From the NCBI GenBank assembly GCA_011799875.1, contig CM022302.1, positions 318,908,144 through 318,972,143 on the forward strand: 64,000 nucleotides of DNA. Reading direction: 5' to 3'. Under the pieces are notes generated by a model. It made no database searches. It saw only the letters and a program-made list of their open reading frames with translations, and was not told the DNA's origin. The stretch is from Thinopyrum elongatum. Taxonomy: Eukaryota > Streptophyta > Magnoliopsida > Poales > Poaceae. The translations under genes and the position numbers were made by a program. Shown here one piece after another: positions 31,392-41,926 of the stretch (its first letter is position 1; each line of letters starts with the position of its first letter).

Positions 31392-33319
31392 GGTGAATGT
31401 TGAGTCGACGAACCAGCAAGCGGCGGTGCAGGGAGGCGAACGACTAGGGTTTCTAGCTGGGCTCAGGTGTGAACGTACGAGGGGTGCGATGGACGGCTGG
31501 AGCGGTGACCGTGAGGATGGCAGATGGAACAGAATGTCCCAGAAAAATTGCAGGGCCGTGCGAAAGGGGCTGTTCCGGCCGAGCTAGGACGGCACCGACC
31601 GATTTAAATGAGACGAGGACCCATGTTACTACTTTATCACGTACGGTGCGAATACAGGTTGGAATACAGCTTACAGCACGGATCCACACGTAACTGGACG
31701 GGTAAGATATCAGGTGCAGCTGAGCCTGAGCTCAGAAACGAATTTTCGGGAAAAAAACTTCTTATCTTTACACAGATTTGCTATATATGGGAACCAGGTG
31801 GAAGTATCCTCCACATATTATGATATTAAGGTAACAAAAGTAGTGCCCTTCTATTTCCATTCTTACTCAGACTATCCTATTGCACGAAAACTAATTTACC
31901 ATTTTGAATATTTGGTATGCTATGTAAAATAGTAAGCAGATCGCCACGTACTCTTGTTTTCTATTCGTAATCCTATCAGAAAGAAGCTCTCTTCTCGATG
32001 ATCTCGATGAAGGAAAAACATTCCTGCTTGAGTGCCTACACTGTTGCAGACAATATGTGATTTTCTGTGTTATTTGTGTGATTTTAAAAGAATCTGTATT
32101 GTCAGGGCTAATTACTTTTTTTTAACTTTTCAGCAGGGAACGTGGACGCACGCGGGACGGCCGCCGGAGAAAATGGATTTCCACCCCTATCATCTCTTCC
32201 CGAGTACAATTTCTATATCAATGAAAAGACAACCATTTTATTTCTATTTTTGGGTCTTGTGGCACATGTTGTCCATATTCTACTAAGATTTGATATAATG
32301 TACCCTATGCATCACTCCAGATAATTTAGCACTTCAGATTTTGTTGGTTCATTACAAACAGATTTGAGTGGACACATGATCTGTTTGGTTACATGCATGC
32401 TTCTCATATTAGTGGAAATGAAAATGTTTAAGGAAATTTGGAGGTGGGCATCATAACATATTTCTGATGATTCCGAAGTTTGACAATTTGTAAGAACAAA
32501 TTGGAGTGATACATGCATATAGTTGTAATTCCGTTGCTATGCCATGAACCTGTCAATTTATCCACGATTTGTAATGTTCATATTGCACAGTAGTTCTTTA
32601 TAGGTATAAAATAACTGTAACTTTCCGGTATAGACTATCAGTAGTTGGCATAGCTTTTTCTTCAATTGTGTTCAGTACTGTAACTTTCCGGGTATAAACT
32701 AATATGTAGTTAGCATCGCTTTTTCTTAATTGTGTTCAGTAAAGATTAATTTATCCATGTTGTAAACACATTGGTGGCATAAATTTGATACTTAGTCTTA
32801 TGTCTGACTTACTCCAACTGAAAGCACTGACCCTAAACCAAAAATCTGTCGGTGGACATATCAATCCTGTGCAACAAAATCTTGGATAAATTAATTTTTT
32901 TCTGGTCCAGCTATGATTTTTAGTACAGAAACGTTTGAGATTTTTAGTGAGGTAGTACCATGCTAGAATTACTTGGCTGCATTTTTTTTGTTTCTTTGAT
33001 GCAATGTAATCTTTGTTTTTCCTGTTATCAGTGAATTTTCTAGAACAATGGGTAAGCAACTACCAACTATGAATGTAATAAGTCTAAAAAGAAAGCTATT
33101 CAGAAAAGGATGAGAAGAGCCTCAAGGATCTAAACTGTAATATACTAAACTGCATCACGTCATAATATGTACGAACCACAGGCCAGCCAAAGCCTTCTTT
33201 CGAGTCTCTTTGTCTTAATTTTCGCTACCTGCAAGGGCTGCTTACATCGAAGCTTGGGTATGCTGACATGTGCCTAGATTGTAAGATAAGATGATTCTGG
33301 AAGAGTTTATGCTGATATA

Positions 33320-35832
33320 TCTATCTACTACCCCTATAAAAAAAAAGAGGGGGCAGATCCAAACAACCAGATCCGTCCATCTACAAAATCTGATGGATCA
33401 TAATCCTCCTGTGGTTAACGCTACAAGCCACACTTAAGCCACTGAATCCTGGACCACTAACCCTATCCACCCTTACGAAAAAAAACAACCGCTGCGCACA
33501 ACGCCCACGCCCGCACGATCTCTCGCCCGCTCCTCCTCCTGCCTCCCGCGCCGCCCGCCTCCCCTCCCGCGTCCGCCGCCTCCCCTCCCTCGCCGGCCTG
33601 CCTCCCTCGCCGGCCTACCTCCCCTCCCTCGCCGGCCTGCATCCCCTCCTGCGCCGGGCACCGCCTCCCGCGCTGGTCCGCCGCCGCCGCCGCCGGTCCT
33701 CTTCTGCTTCCCAGCGTACAAATGCGGCCTGTGAGCAGCCCCCCCACCCCCCGCGCCGGTCCTCCTCTGCTGCCCCAAGAACGCCGCCGCCCACCGGTCT
33801 GCCTCTGCTGCCCCAAAAACGCCGCCCGCCGGTCTGCCTCTGCTGCCATCCAGTATATGTTCCATACACAATAGAATTGATGCTTGCGGTTATGATTGTA
33901 CGCATTATGTTTGTAGACGTAATAGACAGTGGTGAAGATCAGTCAATTTTGCAGCAAAAGCAAATTTCTAGACAAATATTCAGGGCGGTGTTGTGGCTGC
34001 ATTCGTACACTGCTATTTTCCAAAATGTTTTTGTGACAATGAAAGGATTGAACATCAGTCATGATCATTTTAACCTTGTTTTTCCACTTTGTTTGGTCAT
34101 TACAGTACAAATCTGCGCAACAGTGCAATGGTGGACAGCTTACACATTTAATCATAATTGTTCTGCTCAACTGCGACACTCTGTATTTCTTGGAATCTAT
34201 TTGAAACATGCTTCTTTCTGAAACCCTATCAAGGTAAAGACATTCTTCTTTGTCTTTCACTGATTCAAGTAGCAGGGAAAAAACTTCTTATCTTTACACA
34301 GATTTGCTATATATGGGAACCAGGTGGAAGTATCCTCCACATATTATGATATTAAGATAACAAAAGTAGTGCCCTTCTATTTCCATTCTTACTCGGACTA
34401 TCCTATTGCACGAAAACTAATTTACCATTTTGAATATTTGGTATGCTATGTAAAATAGTAAGCAGATCGCCATGTACTCTTGTTTTCTATTCGAAATCCT
34501 ATCAGAAAGAAGCTCTCTTCTCGATGAAGGAAAAACATTCCTACTTGAGTGCCTACACTGTTGCAGACAATATGTGATTTTCTGTGTTATTTGTGTGATT
34601 TTAAAAGAATCTGTATTGTCAGGGCTAATTACTTTTTTTTAACTTTTCAGCAGGGAACGTGGACGCACGCGGGACGGCCGCCGGAGAAAATGGATTTCCA
34701 CCCCTATCATCTCTTCCCGAGTACAATTTCTATATCAATGAAAAGACAACCATTTTATTTCTATTTTTGGGTCTTGTGGCACATGTTGTCCATATTCTAC
34801 TAAGATTTGATATAATGTACCCTATGCATCACTCCAGATAATTTAGCACTTCAGATTTTGTTGGTTCATTACAAACAGATTTGAGTGGACACATGATCTG
34901 TTTGGTTACATGCATGCTTCTCATATTAGTGGAAATGAAAATGTTTAAGGAAATTTGGAGGTGGGCATCATAACATATTTCTGATGATTCCGAAGTTTGA
35001 CAATTTGTAAGAACAAATTGGAGTGATACATGCATATAGTTGTAATTCCGTTGCTATGCCATGAACCTGTCAATTTATCCACGGTTTGTAATGTTCATAT
35101 TGCACAGTAGTTCTTTATAGGTATAAATTAATTGTAACTTTCCGGTATAGACTATCAGTAGTTGGCATAGCTTTTTCTTCAATTGTGTTCAGTACTGTAA
35201 CTTTTCGGGTATAAACTAATATGTAGTTGGCATCGCTTTTTCTTAATTGTGTTCAGTAAAGATTAATTTATCCATGTTGTAAACACATTGGTGGCATAAA
35301 TTTGATGCTTAGTCTTATGTCTGACTTACTCCAACTGAAAGCACTGACCCTAAACCAAAAATCTGTCGGTGGACATATCAATCCTGTGCAACAAAATCTT
35401 GGATAAATTAATTTTTTTCTGGTCCAGTTATGATTTTTAGTACAGAAACGTTTGAGATTTTTAGTGAGGTAGTACCATGCTAGAATTACTTGGCTGCATT
35501 TTTTTTGTTTCTTTGATGCAATGTAATCTTTGTTGTTCCTGTTATCAGTGAATTTTCTAGAACAATGGGTAAGCAACTACCAACTATGAATGTAATCAGT
35601 CTAAAAAGAAAGTTATTCCAGAAAAGGATGAGAAGAGCCTTAAGGATCTAAACTGTAATATACTAAACTGCATCACGTCATAATATGTACGAACCGCAGG
35701 CCAGCCAAAGCCTTCTTTCGAGTCTCTTTGTCTTAATTTTCGCTACCTGCAAGGGCCGCTTACATCGAAGCTTGGGTATGCTGATATGTGCCTAGGTTGT
35801 AAGATAAGGTGATTCTGGGAGAGTTTATGCTG

Positions 35833-35837
<5 letters not shown>
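33320..35837. repeat. 2.5-kb tandem repeat unit, copy 2 (uninterrupted)
   Basis: Begins TCTATCTACTACCCCTATAA directly after the last base of copy 1 and ends TTTATGCTGATATA before a (TA)n tract. It preserves the sites occupied in copy 1 by the Helitron (34157/34158) and the MULE-like insertion (near 34280). A 9-bp indel (GATGATCTC region, 31999 versus 34519) and scattered substitutions separate the copies. Its open frames match no known protein. Confidence 0.93.

Positions 35838-35900
<63 letters not shown>
35838..35900. repeat. (TA)n microsatellite
   Basis: About 31 uninterrupted TA units at the left border of the palindrome-ended element. Confidence 0.97.
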
Positions 35901-35903
<3 letters not shown>

Positions 35904-35920
35904 AGTCTATTAGTAACCCT

Positions 35921-35947
35921 GGGTGAAGAATTACGTATTCTTCACCC
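35921..35947. repeat. Left terminal palindrome
   Basis: GGGTGAAGAAT-TACGT-ATTCTTCACCC: two perfect 11-bp arms around a 5-bp centre. Confidence 0.95.
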
Positions 35948-38900
35948 CGGTCGAAACGCTCCCCTCCGACGCACCTGGTCTCGGTGTGGTTGTCGCACCA
36001 CTCCTTTCCCCGGCCAATGTATTTCATTTTCCATTTTTATTTATGTTGCTTACGGTTTTTTTGTGGACCAAACCCACTCCCCGCAGTTTCTGGACCTATT
36101 CTAACTGCAAACGGGGCAAGCGATGGGAGGTTTCGGCGGCGAGCGGTAGCTGCGTGCGGCGTTGGCGCGGTCCCGTTTTCCGGCGGCGGGGTCGAGGCGG
36201 GCAGTGCTGCGGGAGGCTTCGTGGCTGGTGGTGGTCTCCTCGGCCGGCCGCCCCGCGGGAGGCTTCGCGGCGTGGTGGTTAGCCTGCACCTTGCGGGTGA
36301 CCTCGACGACGTTGATCGCTATGGATAGCTCGACAAGTTCACCTAGCAGGCATTTTTACCTCCGCCATGTTGTGTTTCTCTCTCGTCCTGACCGACGGAG
36401 GCAGGGGTTCGGCCGCTTGGTGATCTCGGTGTGCACAGAGGAGGGCTGTGTGTCGCGGCGGCAGCCAACAGGAGATGCAGCGGCTCGACCTCTTCTGTGA
36501 CCTCATCTCCAGTTGAAATTGACAAGGCTGCCTCCCTGAACTCGCGCCGGCTGGAATCAATTGCGGCCTAGGTAACTCAGCGCCACTAGAGCTTCAGGTG
36601 CCTCACAAGTCACAAGGTTAGGAAATTTTATTTACTTGTGTGGCCCCAACCTAGCTACAGATCCCGTCATTTTTCCTCTAGCACTAGAGCTTCAGGTGCC
36701 TCACAAGTCACAAGTCACTAGAGCTTCAGGTGATTCTCGTGACTGTAGTAGCATTCTTGATTGTGAAATATGACCATTGCTTCAAACTCTCCATTTCATG
36801 CATTTAACTATTCGGTCCAATTATTTAATATTCTTTAATATGGTGGATCAGAATAGGATAAAGCTATGATGATTGTGTGATTGATTTTTACCTGAAGTTG
36901 TGAATGATGGCTTAGTTTTAGGAGCTTGTCTTGGTTAATTCAATTAGTCTACATAACTGAAAGAAATTTAAAGGAGGCCAATCAAATTCTTTGTTCTGTC
37001 ATGGTATTCTGAAAACCAACTTGCAGCTTGGTATTGTAAGGGAAAGGAGAGTACGCATTTGCTACTTTTGCTACTGGTCTTGTTTGCTTTTGTAGTAAGA
37101 AGTTACAACTTTTTTATGTAGTTACTTTTTTTTTGGGTTTCAAGCGAATCGTTGTTTTCAAATTCAGTGTCAATTATATTTTCATGGGAGGCCCATCTGA
37201 AGTGCTTACCTCATAGAACAAGCCTCCGAGGCAGAGTCCAATTTTGTGTTTGAGCCCTCAGAGCTCAATTTCTACAACTTCAACACATATTCATGTATAA
37301 GCGGAATTGTGTTCTTTAATCCACTTCACATGGTGCTCACTAACTGTTTGAATGCACCAAGGAGCTGATAAACTGCAGATTTTTAGTGTTTTTTTCCATT
37401 TATGTTGCTTATGTAGCTCAAGCCTAAATTCTGCAAGCTTTTAGTAGTTAAGGCTGTCTTACTATTTTCATTTGGCTTTATTTGTTTCAGAAATCAAAAG
37501 TTCTATCATCAAATTTTAGTCGACGAGGTAAATCCTGCTAGCCACGTGTGTCGTGGCGGCGGCGGTTCGCCGCCACCATTCCCATTTCATCTTCGCTCTG
37601 CAAGGTAATAGAAGGAGGGCTCTAATGGGAACAATGCTTGCCACCCCCACCTTCATGACTGCTCCAGATCCATTCAAGGTGGTCATCACTGTCAAATCGT
37701 CCAGCAAGCTCACTACCGTCCTCCTCTGCCTAAAATGCACAGTTGCAGAAACAACATCTATTGCGCACCAAAAAGGATAATTGCCCATGTGTAAAATGAG
37801 ATTTATATATCAAAAGTTTTTGTCTGTTGATATTTTGGCGGTTCTCTTCCCTTCTGCACTGCTGCTGGAAGTGATGAGAGAATTTGTGCATACAGTTGTG
37901 GTCATTAGTAAATATATCATTCGAGTTGAAAGGTTGGAGCGTATGCATTAACATTTTCAAGTGGATACTTTGGTACTTGATTTTATAATCATTTGAAATC
38001 CGAATATCACGTTGCATTGTGATATTTCTAAATGAAAATTTTCACTACGAGTTATGCGTATTTTGGTGGAATTTCTAACACTGTTGTTCTTTCAAGCATA
38101 TAATGTTCTTTAGAAATTTAATAGTTCATACTGGAATCCTTTTGAATGTATGGTTTTATTATGTTTTCAAAAATTTAAGCAGATAATAGATGAACATGTT
38201 TTTTTTGCATCACCATGTTTTGTATCTAGTTTTACAACATCACCATGTAAAGTCTGTGTTTGTGTTTGTTCTATATTGTCTGCTGCACACCCAGGTGATT
38301 ACGTCTCGTATATTTCTTATGAAATAGAAAGTCTCTGATCACCAAATCCGTATAGGTCATAGTGAGACATTTCTCAGAAATACTACTCCGGTATGCGACA
38401 CAGTTTGGTAGTTCTATGTACACCGACTCACTGACCCGTAGGATTTTCTTTATTTTTTAGTACTACATGTGTGCAAGAATAAATAAAATGTGGTCATCTC
38501 CGTAGACTTTTGAGCTGTTCCAATTTGTATTAGATCTGCAATTTTTATGTAAGTTCAGTTTTTGTTATTTTTTTAATTCAGGTTGGGAGAGTATTAATAT
38601 TGATAGTAGTTGTGGTTCTGGTTGGAGTAATTTATCATACCACCTCACCTAAGGATATTTGTGTCTGGCTCAATCAAGTGTCATATCATTTCTTTCAGGC
38701 TTACAAGCTCAGCGGTTCGTAGAAATCTGCACTTTTTAGTTAAGTGGTTAGTGTTTAGATATTCTTGTGATAGATCATCAAGACATTCTGGCTTTTCTTG
38801 ATTAAATGTTCTGTTTTCTGTAATCGAAGATTCACAATGGATGATTGAGAATGATAAAGCTAAGCCGGATACAAGTGCGGAAGTACAAAGGCACGATGCT

Positions 38901-39592
38901 CTTGTTGTTGGTCCTGCAGTTACAATTGTTGGCATGTTTGTAAGATGCACAATGAGACCTCTGCCATGAATCTTTGAGACCTCCACCCTCGTCCCACCAG
39001 CGAATTGGTGCAAATGGTGGGCTGGCATGCCAAAATTTTAGAGCCCGTCCAAACAAGATGTGACACTTCAGTAGACTCCAATAGTTCGGCTCGGAAGGCG
39101 AGGGATTTAATCTGAGCAGCCCTTATGAACATGAGCATCTTTGCCTGAATCAGAATGGTGTCATGTTTTGGCAAGCCAAGTCCTTCCTAGTGCTCAACTT
39201 TAGTTCGTTAAAATAGTTATTATCGATTTTAATCCACTCAGGAAGAATGTGGACATGCGTCTGAAGAGTAATAACATAAATGACACAAAGCAGCGATGCT
39301 AATGCTGAATAGATCCTTTTTTTTCGCGTCTAAACCTGACGGACCATGCAGCCTATCCAAAAAAAATGATGCCATAACTTTACATCGCAGTCTCATTTTT
39401 CCTACTATGCTTTTTGGGCGCGTGGACAGATTCTCTTGGCCATAATCTTACTTCATAGCCAACAAAATCTTACCCCACCTCCCTTCTCTCGTTGTGGTGT
39501 TTCCACAGATTCTGTAGAGGGTAATCTTACCTCACAAGCCTTCTATTTCCTACGCGGATGCATGCTAGCTTGACTCATTGCATGGTGGGTTG

Positions 39593-39618
39593 GGGTGAGG
39601 AATAAGAATTCCTCACCC
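39593..39618. repeat. Right terminal palindrome
   Basis: GGGTGAGGAAT-AAGA-ATTCCTCACCC: perfect 11-bp arms around a 4-bp centre. The arms differ from the left palindrome at one position, with the compensating change in the partner arm. Confidence 0.95.
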
Positions 39619-39661
39619 AGGATGACGAATAGCGCGACCCTATATATATATATATATATAT

Positions 39662-41003
39662 CTTTTCTGGCAATATGCACTTAGTATGTCATTTTCCCAA
39701 CGATGTATTGTATCTTTTTGGTTCATGAATATGATAGTCATAGCCCTTCCAAAAATTATGATAGTCAGTTGACTCTTCATAAAAGTAGTGACTGTTGCAA
39801 AGTTTAACTGGTCTTCCATTTCTATTTTTTCAGAAGACGGTCCTAGAGATGTTAGTTTTATTTGAAACGCTTGACACCGAGCCTCTCTACTTTTTAAAAT
39901 GTTTTCATTTCAGTTTACTGAATATTTTTTCTTGCTTGAACTATATCAAGGGAGCAAGTGCAAGAACCCAGAAGCTTATGATATTGCTGCTGTAGAGATG
40001 CCCGGAAGCTTGCATTGATCTAGAATCGAACTTGACTTAAGCTAGAAGTGAGGTATATTGAGCCTATTGACGCATGGTTACATAAAGATAGAGGAGCTAG
40101 TTGCACTTTGTCATTCTTACTTTTTTCTACAAGTAGCTCTCTACATCTGGCTCATGTAATGAGTAGTCTGTCTGCAGTTTGTTGGACATGATTATTTAGT
40201 TTGTTTACTTTGATATCTACATCTTAAAGAAAAATCTCTGAAATATTCATTATACAAGGAGTTACAATACTATCATGTTGTTCTAATACACAAGTATTTG
40301 CTCATGTTAATGGGATTGCCCAGTATATGATCCTTCCACACACAAAAAATGATGCTTCTGATTCTTTTCTTTCTGTATCACCGTCGAGGTTGCTGATATA
40401 CAGAGTTATTGCTGCCGAGCATGACACCACCCTGATCTATTTGAGCCCAACTGCATCAATTTTAGACGGAAGATAATGATACAAGGAGACCACCTGAGCA
40501 CCTCCACTCCCTCAACACTGTCCCCCTACTGCCCGAGGTACCGCACGACCGTAGTACCCACTCTGTTCGCTGCAGCCACCATGAAGTGGTTGGGCGGTGA
40601 GGGCGCTTCTCTTTCTGACCTATTGAGGATGATGATGGTTCAGGTGCTTGTAGTATTATTGTGTATCCATGTGTAGGAGCGGAGGAGGAAGTCATACATC
40701 CTACCAATTGACATTCACTCTCTTCTGAATAGTTGATCTATGTAATCAGGAAGACCATTTGCTGTTATTTGCTTGATCTGAATCGTTCATCAATTTAATC
40801 ATGAAAGTTTATGTGAATTATTTAATCAGGAAGAAACTTGGGTACTCTTCTCACTCTACTTTGCACAATCCTTCTTTGGTTGAAATGGCTGTTTCATGTC
40901 CTTTTGAATTGTTTGTAGATACTTCCACATAGTGCATGATGACATGGTTCCAGTGGAGTGGTAAATTGCAGGCAACCACTGCATTTTATATTTCTTTTGA
41001 TTG
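39662..41003. other. Unrecognised sequence left of Gypsy element 1
   Basis: AT-rich. Around 39955-40018 the plus strand reads CKNPEAYDIAAVEMPGSLH and stops, and is preceded by possible acceptor AGs, so it could be a terminal exon or a remnant, but I cannot name it. It continued directly into 48902-49807 before Gypsy insertion. Confidence 0.4.
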
Positions 41004-41008
41004 ACTGC

Positions 41009-41926
41009 TGATAGAGGCAAAGGTGTCCCGTCTTTCGATGAGATGGAGATTATCGTTTTCGGAGGAGTAGACTTTGACGATCCGACTACGAACGTGCGAG
41101 GACGTCGCGCCTTAGCAATCGCTAAACCAACTTTGAGAGGTTATTGACCACGCCGGAGCACGATCAACCTGACCACGAAGGTCTATTTCCTGCAAGCAAA
41201 CAAAGAACAAGCAAGAAACTAAGATTGCAATCTGGATATTGCGAATATAAGATGAAAGTTTTATTGATCAAGGTGGGGTTCTGTGACGTCTTGGTCTGGT
41301 CGTTGAACACAAATGAAGTACGCGAAGTTGCAGCTATGGCGAACTTTTAATCTAAACAAAACTCAAAGTCTAAACGACGCCCTAAGGGATGTATATATGG
41401 AGGAGTAGGGGGAATTTCGTGGCCCCTTGTAGGAGGGGTCTGAAACCAACCCTAACTTTGTTTCTCCACACATACGGACTCTAAAAACAGCCTATACTTA
41501 AGTATTTCAAAATTACATGGGCCTGGCCCAAAAATAAGGTGGCGCAGCACCTAAAATAAGCTATGGATGAAAGTTATGAAGGGACATCTTGTATATTTCG
41601 TCCATGTCCTTGTAGGTCATCACAGAGGCTTCAAAGTGCTCAAATATGCACTAGAAACGCAATTCTGGATCCCTTCGTGCGCGCCTTCATCTCCATGCTT
41701 GATCCTGCTCCAGTGTTCTTCCCTCTTGTCCATGCTAGGTCCTTCATTTGTAAGCAAAACAAATGTATCCAGTTTAGGCAGCATCATATTCTCATGAACA
41801 TTAGAATCATTACCAAGAAACGAAAGTACCTGGTAATTTAATTGGCGTGCGCGAGCTCTAGTAATTGGTCCAGAATGTATAGCAGCAGGGGCTGTGGGTG
41901 TAACAATGGTATTGATGTCCTCATCA
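41009..41926 (-). repeat. Gypsy 1 3' LTR
   Basis: A 918-bp LTR in minus orientation. Its first ~300 bp (41926-41620) is also coding, being the C-terminal end of the pol frame. Confidence 0.95.

Larger units (their letters stand above)
27039..31747. mobile_element. MULE-like insertion carrying gene fragments (Pack-MULE type)
   Basis: Copy 2 of the tandem repeat reads AGCAGGGAAAAAACTTCTTA without interruption near 34272. In copy 1 this site is split, with GGGAAAAAC (27030-27038) and GGGAAAAAAAC (31748-31758) at the two borders, a 9-11-bp TSD blurred by the A-run. The ends share GCTCAGGCTCAG in inverted orientation 15-25 bp in, followed by loosely similar sequence. Length is about 4.7 kb. No transposase gene is seen. 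Apart from the two segments listed separately, the interior (27239-30940) has short open frames and possible splice sites that I cannot assign. Confidence 0.75.
17927..33319. repeat. 2.5-kb tandem repeat unit, copy 1 (split by two insertions)
   Basis: The segments 17927-18767, 26913-27038 and 31748-33319 together match copy 2 (33320-35837) in order. The unit starts TCTATCTACTACCCCTATAA and ends TTTATGCTGATATA. It includes a GC-rich stretch (18100-18460) with about 21- and 40-bp imperfect repeats of CTCGCCGGCCTAC and CTCTGCTGCCCCA, then AT-rich sequence. Open frames in it resemble no protein I know. I counted roughly 22 substitutions over the last 1.55 kb, about 1.4%. Confidence 0.93.
35838..39661. 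mobile_element. (TA)n-flanked element with palindromic ends, unclassified DNA transposon
   Basis: A tract of about 63 bp of TA (35838-35900) and one of 21 bp (39641-39661) bracket a 3.74-kb core. Each core end carries a similar sequence: 20-22 bp of spacer, then CCTGGGTGA(A/G)GAATT in inverted orientation, so the ends are about 47-bp imperfect inverted repeats. Insertion between TA tracts recalls Micron-type elements of rice. I see no transposase. The interior (35950-39590) has GC-rich exon-like patches near 36110-36330 and 37545-37610 and a GCACTAGAGCTTCAGGTG repeat near 36585-36735, none recognised. Confidence 0.65.
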
